64,000 nucleotides of DNA, taken from Pseudobutyrivibrio sp. Its GTDB lineage: Bacteria > Bacillota > Clostridia > Lachnospirales > Lachnospiraceae. How positions within the stretch are numbered: position 1 is the stretch's first letter; every line of letters begins with the position of its first letter. The stretch lies in NCBI GenBank assembly GCA_017557435.1, contig JAFYYR010000024.1:1-64000 (forward strand). The letters are read 5' to 3'. The notes under the pieces were generated by a model. It was not told the origin of the DNA. It made no database searches and was given only the letters and a program-made list of their open reading frames with translations. Shown here piece after piece: positions 56,925-64,000 of this stretch. The translations under genes were made by a program, and so were the position numbers.

Positions 56925-57422
56925 TTATATTGGCATGTTTCTAATCTGTTCAGCTCTATTTAATATTTTCTCTTTCCACTCATCGTCCTGCGCTTCTAGC
57001 TGATAGGTGTTGTATCCGTACTGCCGCCCCAGTGAACACACAATTGACTCATCATCTATATGAAGAGAAATCCTATATTTGCTAGGCATCTTCTGAGGGA
57101 GAATGTTTTTGTTGCTGCCCTGAACTTCCCTATTATGCCTTTGGGCATTTACTATTCCATCGAACTTAACATGATAAAGTCTAAACAGTGATTTGATATA
57201 TTTTTCCGAACGAAAAGATGAGGTATACACCCAAACCTCATAGCCTAATTTCTGCAGCTCATTTATAAGCTCCGGCGTCCCCAGTCTAAGGCGCTCCTTA
57301 TAAATTTTGTTAAAAGGAAATGGCAGAGCCTTTTCGGTCTTGTGGGTTTTAGGCGAAACAAATAAAACCTCATCCAAATCAAAGGATATTCGCATTTTTT
57401 CACTTTGATCTGCGTTTTTCAT
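56925..57422 (-). CDS. HAD-like protein, paralogue of the upstream gene
   Basis: A 165-residue single-domain HAD-like protein from the ATG at 57422. Motif I is ISFDLDEVLF (DxDxV near 15-19), a Ser/Thr motif II is in VWVYTSSF and a later acidic motif is SLHIDDES. It aligns over its length with the C-terminal half of the upstream gene (LPFPFNKIYKERLRLG against LPFPFNRFYKEKLRLG), pointing to a tandem duplication. The Ala/Gly-rich end of the upstream gene runs almost into this start (1 bp between stop and ATG). The substrate is unknown. Confidence 0.75.
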   Translation of the reverse strand: MKNADQSEKMRISFDLDEVLFVSPKTHKTEKALPFPFNKIYKERLRLGTPELINELQKLGYEVWVYTSSFRSEKYIKSLFRLYHVKFDGIVNAQRHNREVQGSNKNILPQKMPSKYRISLHIDDESIVCSLGRQYGYNTYQLEAQDDEWKEKILNRAEQIRNMPI

Positions 57423-57423
57423 C

Positions 57424-58302
57424 CTATTTAGCCGCCCCCACAATATCCATAACATTCTTAGACCAGCCCTTTTTGCTTTCTATGTCGTACTCCTCAAACT
57501 CGCCAGTCTTACTGTATACCTTAAGAACCGTATCACTATCCACATGCAATGTATGCTTATACTTTTCCTTGATAAGCTTGTCATGCCTTGCCCTAAATTC
57601 TTTGTTTCTCCGCTTTTCTGTACCAGTTACAATTCCCGTCACCTTAACATGGTACCTGTTAAAAAGTGACTTTATATAATCTGTTGAGTAAAATTTCGAA
57701 CTATATACCCAAATATCATATCCATTCTTTTCAAAGAATCTAAATAGCGCTGGTATCCCCAGTCGCAATTTTTCTTTGTAAAAACGATTAAATGGAAATG
57801 GCAGTGACTTCTCACTCTGCCCTACTCCATCATCACCTGAGAAAACAACCTCATCCAAATCCAGAGTAACCCTCTTATCATGGTTGGAATTAGCGAGAAT
57901 TTCTTTGATGTCCTCCTCATGGGTGAAATTAACAATTTTGATAGGAAGCTTTTTATAGCCTAGCCTTACAGCTGCCGCCCATCTGTGATGGCCATTTAAA
58001 ATCATGTAACCATCAGGATGCATCCTCTCCACAACTATAGGATCTAGCCCCATTATACAAAAATCGCTGGGACATCCAAAGTGTAAGAATTTCTTCTCAT
58101 AATCAGAAATTATCCTATAGCTAGGTCCTATTTCCGGCTTAGAAAATTCGTCATTAGGATTAGGATGCAATTTCTTACATCCCACCTTTGTAACCAAAGC
58201 TCTTCTAAGCATTCCTGCCTTTAGAGGCATTGAAACACCGCTATACTTTTGGATTTCACCAGCAATATAATTATCAAATTCCGACTTGCCCAAATTATTC
58301 AT
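57424..58302 (-). CDS. ParB/sulfiredoxin-like domain fused to a HAD-like domain
   Basis: A 292-residue two-domain protein. Residues about 50-130 carry a ParB/Srx-fold core ending in MILNGHHRWAAAVRLGYKKLPIKIV, where the NGHHR segment resembles the GxHR nucleotide-binding motif of that fold. Residues about 140-290 form a HAD-like domain with motif I VTLDLDEVVF and HVDSD. The neighbour at 56925-57422 repeats only the HAD part. Free-standing ParB/Srx domains act as nucleotide-binding kinases or nucleases; a phosphotransfer or phosphatase pair is possible but speculative. Confidence 0.72.
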   Translation of the reverse strand: MNNLGKSEFDNYIAGEIQKYSGVSMPLKAGMLRRALVTKVGCKKLHPNPNDEFSKPEIGPSYRIISDYEKKFLHFGCPSDFCIMGLDPIVVERMHPDGYMILNGHHRWAAAVRLGYKKLPIKIVNFTHEEDIKEILANSNHDKRVTLDLDEVVFSGDDGVGQSEKSLPFPFNRFYKEKLRLGIPALFRFFEKNGYDIWVYSSKFYSTDYIKSLFNRYHVKVTGIVTGTEKRRNKEFRARHDKLIKEKYKHTLHVDSDTVLKVYSKTGEFEEYDIESKKGWSKNVMDIVGAAK

Positions 58303-58374
58303 ATAACCACCCCATTAATGCAATAGAATGATTATAAATGAATAATGTGTCCAATCAGTTAATTCTGTTGCTTT

Positions 58375-59004
58375 TTACCAATTCTTCTCAAATCCTGTGG
58401 ATACAAATAAATAGTCGTCCTCAGACCTGTCTGCACCTATTTCAAGCTTTGCGATAGCGCAATTATTGAAGTCCACATCCCAATAAGCAGCCCTAGGTGT
58501 TTTTTTCATGTATTCAAACATACCATGGCTGAGAGCCCCATGACTTACAAGAAGCACCACATCATCCTGAGCAAATTCTCCATTTGCAATCTTCTTTCGA
58601 AGCATTTCCACCACTGCTCCTGCGCGAGCCACCACCTCATCATAACGCTCACCATTTTCAGGTGGCTCATATGTGTCTGGATGGTCAAAGCATCTATCCA
58701 AAAACTCTGGGTCCACTGTCTCCATATTCTGCTGCTCGTATATACCGAAAGACATCTCAATGAGGTTATCCTCAGTGCTAATATCATCCATTGGGATTCC
58801 TGTGGCAAGATAACCTGTTTCAATTGCTCTTTCTAGAGGACTTGAAATGATTTTTGTAACCTTTATTCCCTTTTCCTCAAGAAACTTTCTTGTCTCTGAA
58901 GCCTGAAAACGTCCCCTTTCATTGAGAGGAATATCAGAAGAGCCCTGAAGCCTCTTCTGTACATTTAAATCTGTCTGCCCATGTCGCATCAAGTAAATAT
59001 CCAT
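58375..59004 (-). CDS. Histidine phosphatase family protein
   Basis: A 209-residue phosphoglycerate-mutase-like phosphatase. The phosphohistidine motif YLMRHGQTDLN is at residues 4-14, with the second Arg in SSPLERAIETG, Glu near 85 and a C-terminal catalytic His in VLLVSHGALSH (near 156). Members include cobalamin, sugar-phosphate and general phosphatases; the substrate is unknown. AGGA precedes the ATG. It lies 29 bp after lrgB. Confidence 0.9.
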   Translation of the reverse strand: MDIYLMRHGQTDLNVQKRLQGSSDIPLNERGRFQASETRKFLEEKGIKVTKIISSPLERAIETGYLATGIPMDDISTEDNLIEMSFGIYEQQNMETVDPEFLDRCFDHPDTYEPPENGERYDEVVARAGAVVEMLRKKIANGEFAQDDVVLLVSHGALSHGMFEYMKKTPRAAYWDVDFNNCAIAKLEIGADRSEDDYLFVSTGFEKNW

Positions 59005-59033
59005 GTCTGTCCTAACTTTCTATCTAATAATTC

Positions 59034-59726
59034 TTATAATAATCCAGCAAAAATTGTGGCAAATAAAACTGTAAGAATACCTGCCACTGCGATTGAAAGG
59101 CTGCTCATAGCCCCTTCAATCTCGCCAATCTCCATAGCCTTGGCTGTACCGATTGCATGGCTTGCTGTACCAAGTGCCAATCCCTTAGAAATAGGCTCCT
59201 TAATTCTAAAGAGCTTGCAAATAAACTCGCCTAAAATATTTCCAATAACGCCTGTGATTACAATAACTGCAACTGTAATTGTCACGTATCCGCCAAGCTC
59301 CTCTGACACACCCATACCAATGGCTGTAGTGATTGACTTTGGAAGAAGTGTCACGTACTCCTCATGGGTAAGGCCAAGTGCCATAGACAACAGAAGTACT
59401 GTAAGAAGGCTTGTGATTACACCTGCTGTAATACCCGCCATAACTGCCTTAGCATTATTCTTAAGAAGCTCCCACTGCTCATAGAGAGGAATAGCAAGGC
59501 TCACTGTAGCTGGAGTCAAAAGCCATGTCAAAAACTTGGCCCCCTCATTATATGTATCATAGGAAATCCCTGTACCAAACAAAAATAAAATGGTACATAC
59601 AATTGATACTAAAAGTGGATTAAGAAGGCCTGTCTTAAATTTCTTCTTAAGCCAACTTCCTATTCCATAACTTACAAGGCTTACTGCAACTGCCAAATAA
59701 GAAGACTGCTGTAAAAACTCTTTCAT
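59034..59726 (-). CDS. lrgB: LrgB/CidB-family membrane protein
   Basis: A 230-residue membrane protein with about six helices. It matches the LrgB family by VSLAIPLYEQWELLKNN, the LLPKSITTAIGMGVSEELGG segment and the C-terminal GTASHAIGTAKAMEIGE. LrgAB pairs modulate murein hydrolase activity in Staphylococcus and export pyruvate in Bacillus (PftAB). The ATG overlaps the lrgA stop. Confidence 0.93.
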   Translation of the reverse strand: MKEFLQQSSYLAVAVSLVSYGIGSWLKKKFKTGLLNPLLVSIVCTILFLFGTGISYDTYNEGAKFLTWLLTPATVSLAIPLYEQWELLKNNAKAVMAGITAGVITSLLTVLLLSMALGLTHEEYVTLLPKSITTAIGMGVSEELGGYVTITVAVIVITGVIGNILGEFICKLFRIKEPISKGLALGTASHAIGTAKAMEIGEIEGAMSSLSIAVAGILTVLFATIFAGLL

Positions 59727-60085
59727 TACTGCACCTCCTTATTATCTTTTTTAATCATCATCTGAGATACAAGACCTGTAGCTGCCATAACAGTAAATAT
59801 AGTAACAACTGTGATAATGCTAACTGGCACTAAAATTGGCTGCAACACACCCCATGATGTAACAAGACCTACACCAGCTGGAATAAACATAACTGGCATA
59901 ATCTCTATTAAAAACTTTCCTGCATCCTTTACATCTTCAAGCTTTATAAGCTTTGTGAGAAGACATACAAAAAGAATTATCATTCCATAAATACTAGCTG
60001 GAACTGGGAAAGGAATAATCGCCTTTAAGAACTCTCCCAACAAGGAAATCAATAAGATAATTAGAAACTGTTTTAAATATTTCAT
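59726..60085 (-). CDS. lrgA: LrgA/CidA-family holin-like protein
   Basis: A 119-residue membrane protein with four hydrophobic helices and the family segment LKAIIPFPVPASIYGMIILF near the N-terminus, followed by PVMFIPAGVGLVTSWG. It pairs with LrgB, which it overlaps by one base. No LytSR two-component system is in the window. Whether it acts in wall lysis or pyruvate transport cannot be decided here. Confidence 0.92.
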   Translation of the reverse strand: MKYLKQFLIILLISLLGEFLKAIIPFPVPASIYGMIILFVCLLTKLIKLEDVKDAGKFLIEIMPVMFIPAGVGLVTSWGVLQPILVPVSIITVVTIFTVMAATGLVSQMMIKKDNKEVQ

Positions 60086-60216
60086 TAGAATACCTACCTT
60101 AAATATGTTTGCAAAATATGTAAATATTCCCCCTGATTAAACGCCTAAATTGTAGCACTAACCAGGGCCATTAACAACATAGTCCACATATCTTTCACTT
60201 AGTTTTCAATTTTCTG

Positions 60217-60245
60217 TTGACGAATGGGGAAATTCATAGTATTAT
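60217..60245 (+). promoter_or_regulatory. Promoter of tRNA-Glu
   Basis: TTGACG (60217-60222), 17 bp and TATTAT (60240-60245), with the tRNA 5' end about 30 nt downstream. Confidence 0.8.
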
Positions 60246-60274
60246 TATCTTCGTTGCACGGCAACACAATATAT

Positions 60275-60346
60275 GGTTCCTTGGTCAAGCGGTTAAGACG
60301 TCGCCCTCTCACGGCGAAAACAGCGGTTCGATTCCGCTAGGAACTG
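60275..60346 (+). tRNA. tRNA-Glu (anticodon CTC)
   Basis: A 72-nt cloverleaf: acceptor GGTTCCT with AGGAACT (first pair G-U), D arm GTCAAGCGGTTAAGAC, anticodon stem TCGCC/GGCGA around CTCTCAC (anticodon CTC for GAG) and T arm AGCGG TTCGATT CCGCT. The discriminator is G and CCA is not encoded. It is a single-gene unit with promoter and terminator. Confidence 0.96.
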
Positions 60347-60348
60347 CT

Positions 60349-60382
60349 AAAAAAAGCACCGATTCAATCGGTGCTTTTTTTT
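60349..60382. terminator. Bidirectional terminator for tRNA-Glu and the S41 peptidase gene
   Basis: AGCACCGA (60355-60362) pairs with TCGGTGCT (60368-60375), flanked by A-run and T-run on either side. It works for the tRNA on plus and the convergent peptidase gene on minus. Confidence 0.9.
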
Positions 60383-60397
60383 GTTGTACTTATTTAC

Positions 60398-62179
60398 TTA
60401 TTTATTTGCGTAAAACTCATTCATTGCACTGCTTAGTGCCTGCAAATCATAAAAAGCTGAATAATCATTAGTTCCATCAGCATTTACTGACACCAAATTA
60501 ACATCAACAGGTATTCCTCCATCTACTGAAGATCCATCTGGATTAGAAAGTCTCATAGCAGATGAAATCTGATATACTCCGCCTTCTGCAGTGCCAAGTG
60601 GAATTACTGCACAGGCTCCGCCGCCTGACTGCTCACCTAAAATTGCAATTCCTTCGCTTTTACATATTGCTGGTAAGAAGTTAGCGCAAGAGAATGAAAA
60701 ATCACTTGTCAGAACACCAAAATTAAAGTCATAAGGCTCAAAGTCTTTATAATCAAAAACCTTATCAAAATTAATATCTGCTAAATACTGAACTGTTGTA
60801 AACTGTCCTCCAATAGCATTTTGATAAGACATCTTTGCATTACCGGTCATGGCACAAGCCATCAAAAATACTACGTCTGCAGAGCCACCTCCATTTGAAG
60901 AAAGATCAATAACAAAATTCTTTACATTTGCTTCAGCTGCTGCATCCAAGGCTCTCTTGAAATCTCCAACAGTATCATCCGGTAGTTCACCGCCATTTTC
61001 GTAATATTCACGCCAAGCCTGTTCATCTGCCACAAAACTGTCAAAGCTAAAGAGTGCTGTATCTCCCTCAATATGGAAATACTCATCACCCCATTTATCC
61101 TGCTTCATCTGCTGCAAGCACTGCATTTTTTCATACTTACTTCCCAATGCTACAGTGTTCGAAAAACCAAAGTCCATGCTATACAAAAGCTGCTTTGCAT
61201 CATCTATGGTATCTTCTGAAAAATAAGTAGCTCCCATATCGCCTAAATATGTATGTCCACCATCACTTAGATAATCATCTAGTATTACTGTGGCAGCTAC
61301 GTATTCAGCTGGATCATCTGATAGAAACCACTCTCTTGCCTGCGCAGTAAATATATCATGCTGTTTAAGTGTCTCGTCGAGGCCCTTCTCTTTAATCTCT
61401 GCTCCAAGCCCCATTTGCTCTGGATATCCAAAATAGTTGTCATATACGAAGCACATCTCATTATAGCTGTACTCAGCTAAGGATTTATCTCTTTTTCCTT
61501 CTTTAATAAAATTTGTTACGTTAGCCTGATATTGCTCAGAAGGTACCACTTTACTTGCTGTATAATCACTATTTTCATCAAGAATATAAAATTCCTTGCT
61601 ATCATAGAGCATACGATACATAACTACTCCAGAGAACATATCTGATGCTGTAAGATATGGAATCCAAATATCGCCCTGACTCTCGTCCTCTATTAAATCA
61701 ATTGAGTAATTATCAAAATCTATAGTCTTAGGCTCTGGGGCCTTATCAGGTGTAGCTCCATAGATTTCCACAAAAGGATAACCATCGTAATATACATTAG
61801 GAACATTATCCTGTTTTGTAATCGTGGTATTAATAAAATTATCAAAATCCGAAGAATAAAGGGTATTTTCATCGGTATCAATAACTGCAGTTGCGCCCAT
61901 TGCTGATTTGAATGTGTAGTCCCCATCGCTATTTTTCTGAACGCTCATTTCCTTACCAGTTAAATATCTATAGTAATCTGTAAGCTTAATATATGGTGCT
62001 GAAAATCCCTTATAAAATCTTATCTGAAGAGGTTGAATATTTTCTTCTGAAAACACATGCACAATAGCAGTTTGTTCAGTATATGCATCACTGGCTTTTA
62101 CAACATTTGCGTTAAAGGTAAAGCTTAAACACATTGTAAGAGCCATAAGTGACGCTAATAATTTATTTCTTTTACTCAT
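60398..62179 (-). CDS. Secreted S41-family peptidase
   Basis: A 593-residue exported protein with a signal peptide (1-29, SFTFNANVVKA). The N-terminal ~330 residues are unassigned. The S41 (C-terminal-processing peptidase) domain is near 370-560, with NFVIDLSSNGGGSADVVFLMA, the nucleophile region SDFSFSCANFLPAI (probable catalytic Ser) and GEQSGGGACAV. There is no obvious PDZ domain, which is common in this subfamily. It might act on surface or secreted proteins. AAGGAG precedes the ATG. Confidence 0.87.
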   Translation of the reverse strand: MSKRNKLLASLMALTMCLSFTFNANVVKASDAYTEQTAIVHVFSEENIQPLQIRFYKGFSAPYIKLTDYYRYLTGKEMSVQKNSDGDYTFKSAMGATAVIDTDENTLYSSDFDNFINTTITKQDNVPNVYYDGYPFVEIYGATPDKAPEPKTIDFDNYSIDLIEDESQGDIWIPYLTASDMFSGVVMYRMLYDSKEFYILDENSDYTASKVVPSEQYQANVTNFIKEGKRDKSLAEYSYNEMCFVYDNYFGYPEQMGLGAEIKEKGLDETLKQHDIFTAQAREWFLSDDPAEYVAATVILDDYLSDGGHTYLGDMGATYFSEDTIDDAKQLLYSMDFGFSNTVALGSKYEKMQCLQQMKQDKWGDEYFHIEGDTALFSFDSFVADEQAWREYYENGGELPDDTVGDFKRALDAAAEANVKNFVIDLSSNGGGSADVVFLMACAMTGNAKMSYQNAIGGQFTTVQYLADINFDKVFDYKDFEPYDFNFGVLTSDFSFSCANFLPAICKSEGIAILGEQSGGGACAVIPLGTAEGGVYQISSAMRLSNPDGSSVDGGIPVDVNLVSVNADGTNDYSAFYDLQALSSAMNEFYANK

Positions 62180-62191
62180 AAATTCTCCTTA

Positions 62192-62229
62192 TAAAAATGA
62201 AAAGGGGCGTTCATCTATGCTCCGCCCCT
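62192..62229 (-). terminator. Terminator of the ABC transporter operon
   Basis: AGGGGCG (62203-62209) pairs with CGCCCCT (62223-62229). On the minus strand TTTTCATTTTT follows. It separates the transporter genes from the S41 peptidase gene. Confidence 0.82.
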
Positions 62230-62244
62230 CTAATCTGCCAAATA

Positions 62245-62994
62245 CTATACTGAAAGTGAATTATCCATAATCCATGCTGTAATAAAGTACATAATAACTG
62301 ACAATACTAAGAATATTGCCGCCATTATGAGGTTTTGAGTAGATGATATGGTCACACTTGCTCCACCAAAAATTGCATTTATAATTACATTAACTACAAC
62401 AACAATTGCAATGAAAATACCAAGTGAAGCAAATGAGTTCCATTTCTTTCCATTAAAGAATGTAGCTGAGAGTACAATTGCAAAGAAAGCAACTGCTATA
62501 ATGTATAACCAATGTGCTATCTGAACAAATGCATATGAAGCCATAAGACCTACCGAAATCATATCCATGTCTCTATATGCCAATAATTCATTTACGAATT
62601 CAATCAGATCTGACAATCCACCATATTTTCCTAATATTAGGGTCATATCAAGCACTCCTAAAAGGAAGAAGAATGCTCCTGCCAAGAAAATAGAAACTCC
62701 ATTTTCAATTACCTTAGCACCAAGAATCTTGTAGCTATTATTAGGTGTCATAAAAAGCATATATGCCTGCTTTGTATTTAAATCATTTTTCAAAAGCTTC
62801 ATACTATGAACACCAATTATAACTGTGGCAACAAAAGCCATGATGAATAAGAAAAAGCATGATATCGAAAAAACTCTTTCATTTTCTCCATAAAGTCCAA
62901 TAAGAAAGAACACCTCTAAAATAGCTGTGATACAAAGCATGATTACCTTAATGTCACGTGTTTTTCTAAGCTCATATTTAAATAGTTTTAACAT
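62245..62994 (-). CDS. ABC-2-type transporter permease
   Basis: A 249-residue membrane protein with six predicted helices (for example VIMLCITAILEVFFLIGLY, ISCFFLFIMAFVATVIIGVH and a C-terminal MAAIFLVLSVIMYFITAWI). The N-terminal MLKLFKYELRKTRD is typical of ABC-2 permeases. It pairs with the ATPase gene 1 bp upstream. The substrate is unknown; YtrA-linked systems often handle peptides or cell-envelope stress. It ends at a terminator. Confidence 0.9.
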   Translation of the reverse strand: MLKLFKYELRKTRDIKVIMLCITAILEVFFLIGLYGENERVFSISCFFLFIMAFVATVIIGVHSMKLLKNDLNTKQAYMLFMTPNNSYKILGAKVIENGVSIFLAGAFFFLLGVLDMTLILGKYGGLSDLIEFVNELLAYRDMDMISVGLMASYAFVQIAHWLYIIAVAFFAIVLSATFFNGKKWNSFASLGIFIAIVVVVNVIINAIFGGASVTISSTQNLIMAAIFLVLSVIMYFITAWIMDNSLSV

Positions 62995-62995
62995 A

Positions 62996-63700
62996 TTACG
63001 CCTCCCTTACTCCGCCGTAAACTGCGCGGTACTTATCTGCTAGTGAAATACTGTCCATAACTCTAAGCTGTTCTACATCATACATCCCAGCAAAATGTCC
63101 ATCCTGGATGAAGATTGCTCGGTCAACTAAGGCCTCAAGCTCCTCAACCAAGTGACTAGAAATAATCATAATATTGTCCTCAGATGCTGAGGTAAGAACC
63201 ATTCTCATAACCTCATCTCTTGCAATAAGATCGATGCCGTTAAGTGGCTCATCAAGCATGTAAACATCTGCATTTCTACCCATTGTAACTGCAATCTTAA
63301 GCTTAGCCATCATACCTGATGAAAGAGTCTTAATCTTAAGCTTCTTATCAAGGCTCATGCCTGCAAGAAGCTCATCATATTTCTCCATTGAGAAATCCTC
63401 GAAGAAATCCTGATAATACTTACCTACATCCCCTACTGTCATCCAATCGTAAAAGTATGGTTCAGTAGACATGTAAGCTATCTTCTTACGGCTGTCTGTG
63501 TTAACTGTCACATCGTTATATCTAACCTCTCCAGATGTAGCCTTAATAAGTCCAGCAACTGTCTTCATCCATGTAGTCTTACCACTTCCATTTGGTCCAA
63601 GTAAGGCGTATATGTGTCCTGGCTCTAAAGTCATCGAAATATTTTCAATGGCAACTTTGCCAGGAAATTTCTTTGTAACATTGATACTTTCTAATTTCAT
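62996..63700 (-). CDS. ABC transporter ATP-binding protein
   Basis: A 234-residue ATPase. Walker A LLGPNGSGKTTWM is near 33-45, the signature LSSGMMAKLKIAV near 128, Walker B VYMLDEPLNGID near 152 and the H-loop SSHLVEE. The signature is LSSG rather than LSGG, common in this group. It couples ATP hydrolysis to the ABC-2 permease and is regulated with it by the GntR protein 12 bp upstream. Confidence 0.95.
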   Translation of the reverse strand: MKLESINVTKKFPGKVAIENISMTLEPGHIYALLGPNGSGKTTWMKTVAGLIKATSGEVRYNDVTVNTDSRKKIAYMSTEPYFYDWMTVGDVGKYYQDFFEDFSMEKYDELLAGMSLDKKLKIKTLSSGMMAKLKIAVTMGRNADVYMLDEPLNGIDLIARDEVMRMVLTSASEDNIMIISSHLVEELEALVDRAIFIQDGHFAGMYDVEQLRVMDSISLADKYRAVYGGVREA

Positions 63701-63712
63701 AGTTTTACCTCC

Positions 63713-64000
63713 CTATAAAATGCATATGTCATTTGCTTGGTTAATCATATCGATTGCTTCTTCTTTTGATATGCCAAGCTGTTTCAAACTAACAAGAAAC
63801 TTATTAAGTGTCTCATTAGCCATCTCGTCGCGGCATTCCTTAATCCGCTCCAAGTCTTCTGTCGCGTAGGTGCCCATTCCTCTTTTAGTGTAACAAATAC
63901 CCTGGGCTTCAAGCTCTGTGTATACTCGAGCTGAAGTATTTGGATTGATAGTGTACAACACAGCCAAATCCCTTCCTGATGGTAATTTCTCACCTGGGCT
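63713..64000 (-). CDS. GntR (YtrA-subfamily) transcriptional regulator, 5' end cut
   Basis: The C-terminal ~95 residues of a GntR regulator; the frame is open to the right edge. The winged-helix recognition part KLPSGRDLAVLYTINPNTSARVY, the wing RGMGTYA and a short helical YtrA-type C-terminal domain (about 50 residues) are visible. Such repressors usually control their own operon with ABC genes, as here. The start lies outside the window. Confidence 0.92.
   Translation of the reverse strand, partial: SPGEKLPSGRDLAVLYTINPNTSARVYTELEAQGICYTKRGMGTYATEDLERIKECRDEMANETLNKFLVSLKQLGISKEEAIDMINQANDICIL

Noticed and set aside
60217..60471. 84-codon plus-strand reading frame
   Set aside because: It runs through tRNA-Glu and its terminator.

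Overview
The window reads as chromosome of a low-to-moderate GC, Gram-positive anaerobe of the Lachnospiraceae, most like Butyrivibrio/Pseudobutyrivibrio. The reasons are pyruvate:ferredoxin oxidoreductase, the RSH - MBL hydrolase - HemZ - HisS gene string, small clostridial families (DUF4250, DUF6472), strong GGAGG ribosome sites and sigma-A promoters. The genus is inference. I see no prophage, insertion sequence, CRISPR array, rRNA or replication origin.

Layout: 1-11 kb holds nifJ (cut by the left edge), guaB, a chemoreceptor, an esterase, a 928-residue Fe-S/FAD oxidoreductase and an orphan hypB. 11-18 kb holds a secreted transglutaminase-like protein and a sortase plus its probable 1631-residue wall-anchored adhesin. 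18-23.9 kb is a seven-gene thiamine operon (thiE-D-S-F-G-H-C) behind a TPP riboswitch with a terminator. 23.9-33.3 kb holds glyA, ilvE overlapping a GGDEF-EAL gene, a membrane EAL protein, a flavin reductase-like protein and a second chemoreceptor. 33.5-41 kb holds RSH, an MBL hydrolase, hemZ, hisS and an ABC-F gene with an attenuator-like leader.

41-54.5 kb carries cell-envelope and housekeeping genes: a GH25 lysozyme with wall-binding repeats, small membrane proteins, hisC, an L,D-transpeptidase, hslO, recJ and pta. 54.7-64 kb holds DUF4250-capA, an anti-sigma kinase/STAS pair beside two paralogous HAD proteins (one fused to a ParB/sulfiredoxin-like domain), a histidine phosphatase, lrgAB, tRNA-Glu, an S41 peptidase and a GntR-controlled ABC transporter cut by the right edge.

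The least explained signals are RNA-level. A 77-nt element occurs twice (after guaB and after the transglutaminase-like gene). Its two copies differ by paired substitutions that keep helices, and each is enclosed by different but self-complementary arms. A separate multi-helix structure of about 150 nt sits inside the pta terminator. The ABC-F gene has an intrinsic terminator in its leader overlapped by a tiny ORF, and its degenerate motifs all fall on one of its two composite ATP sites.
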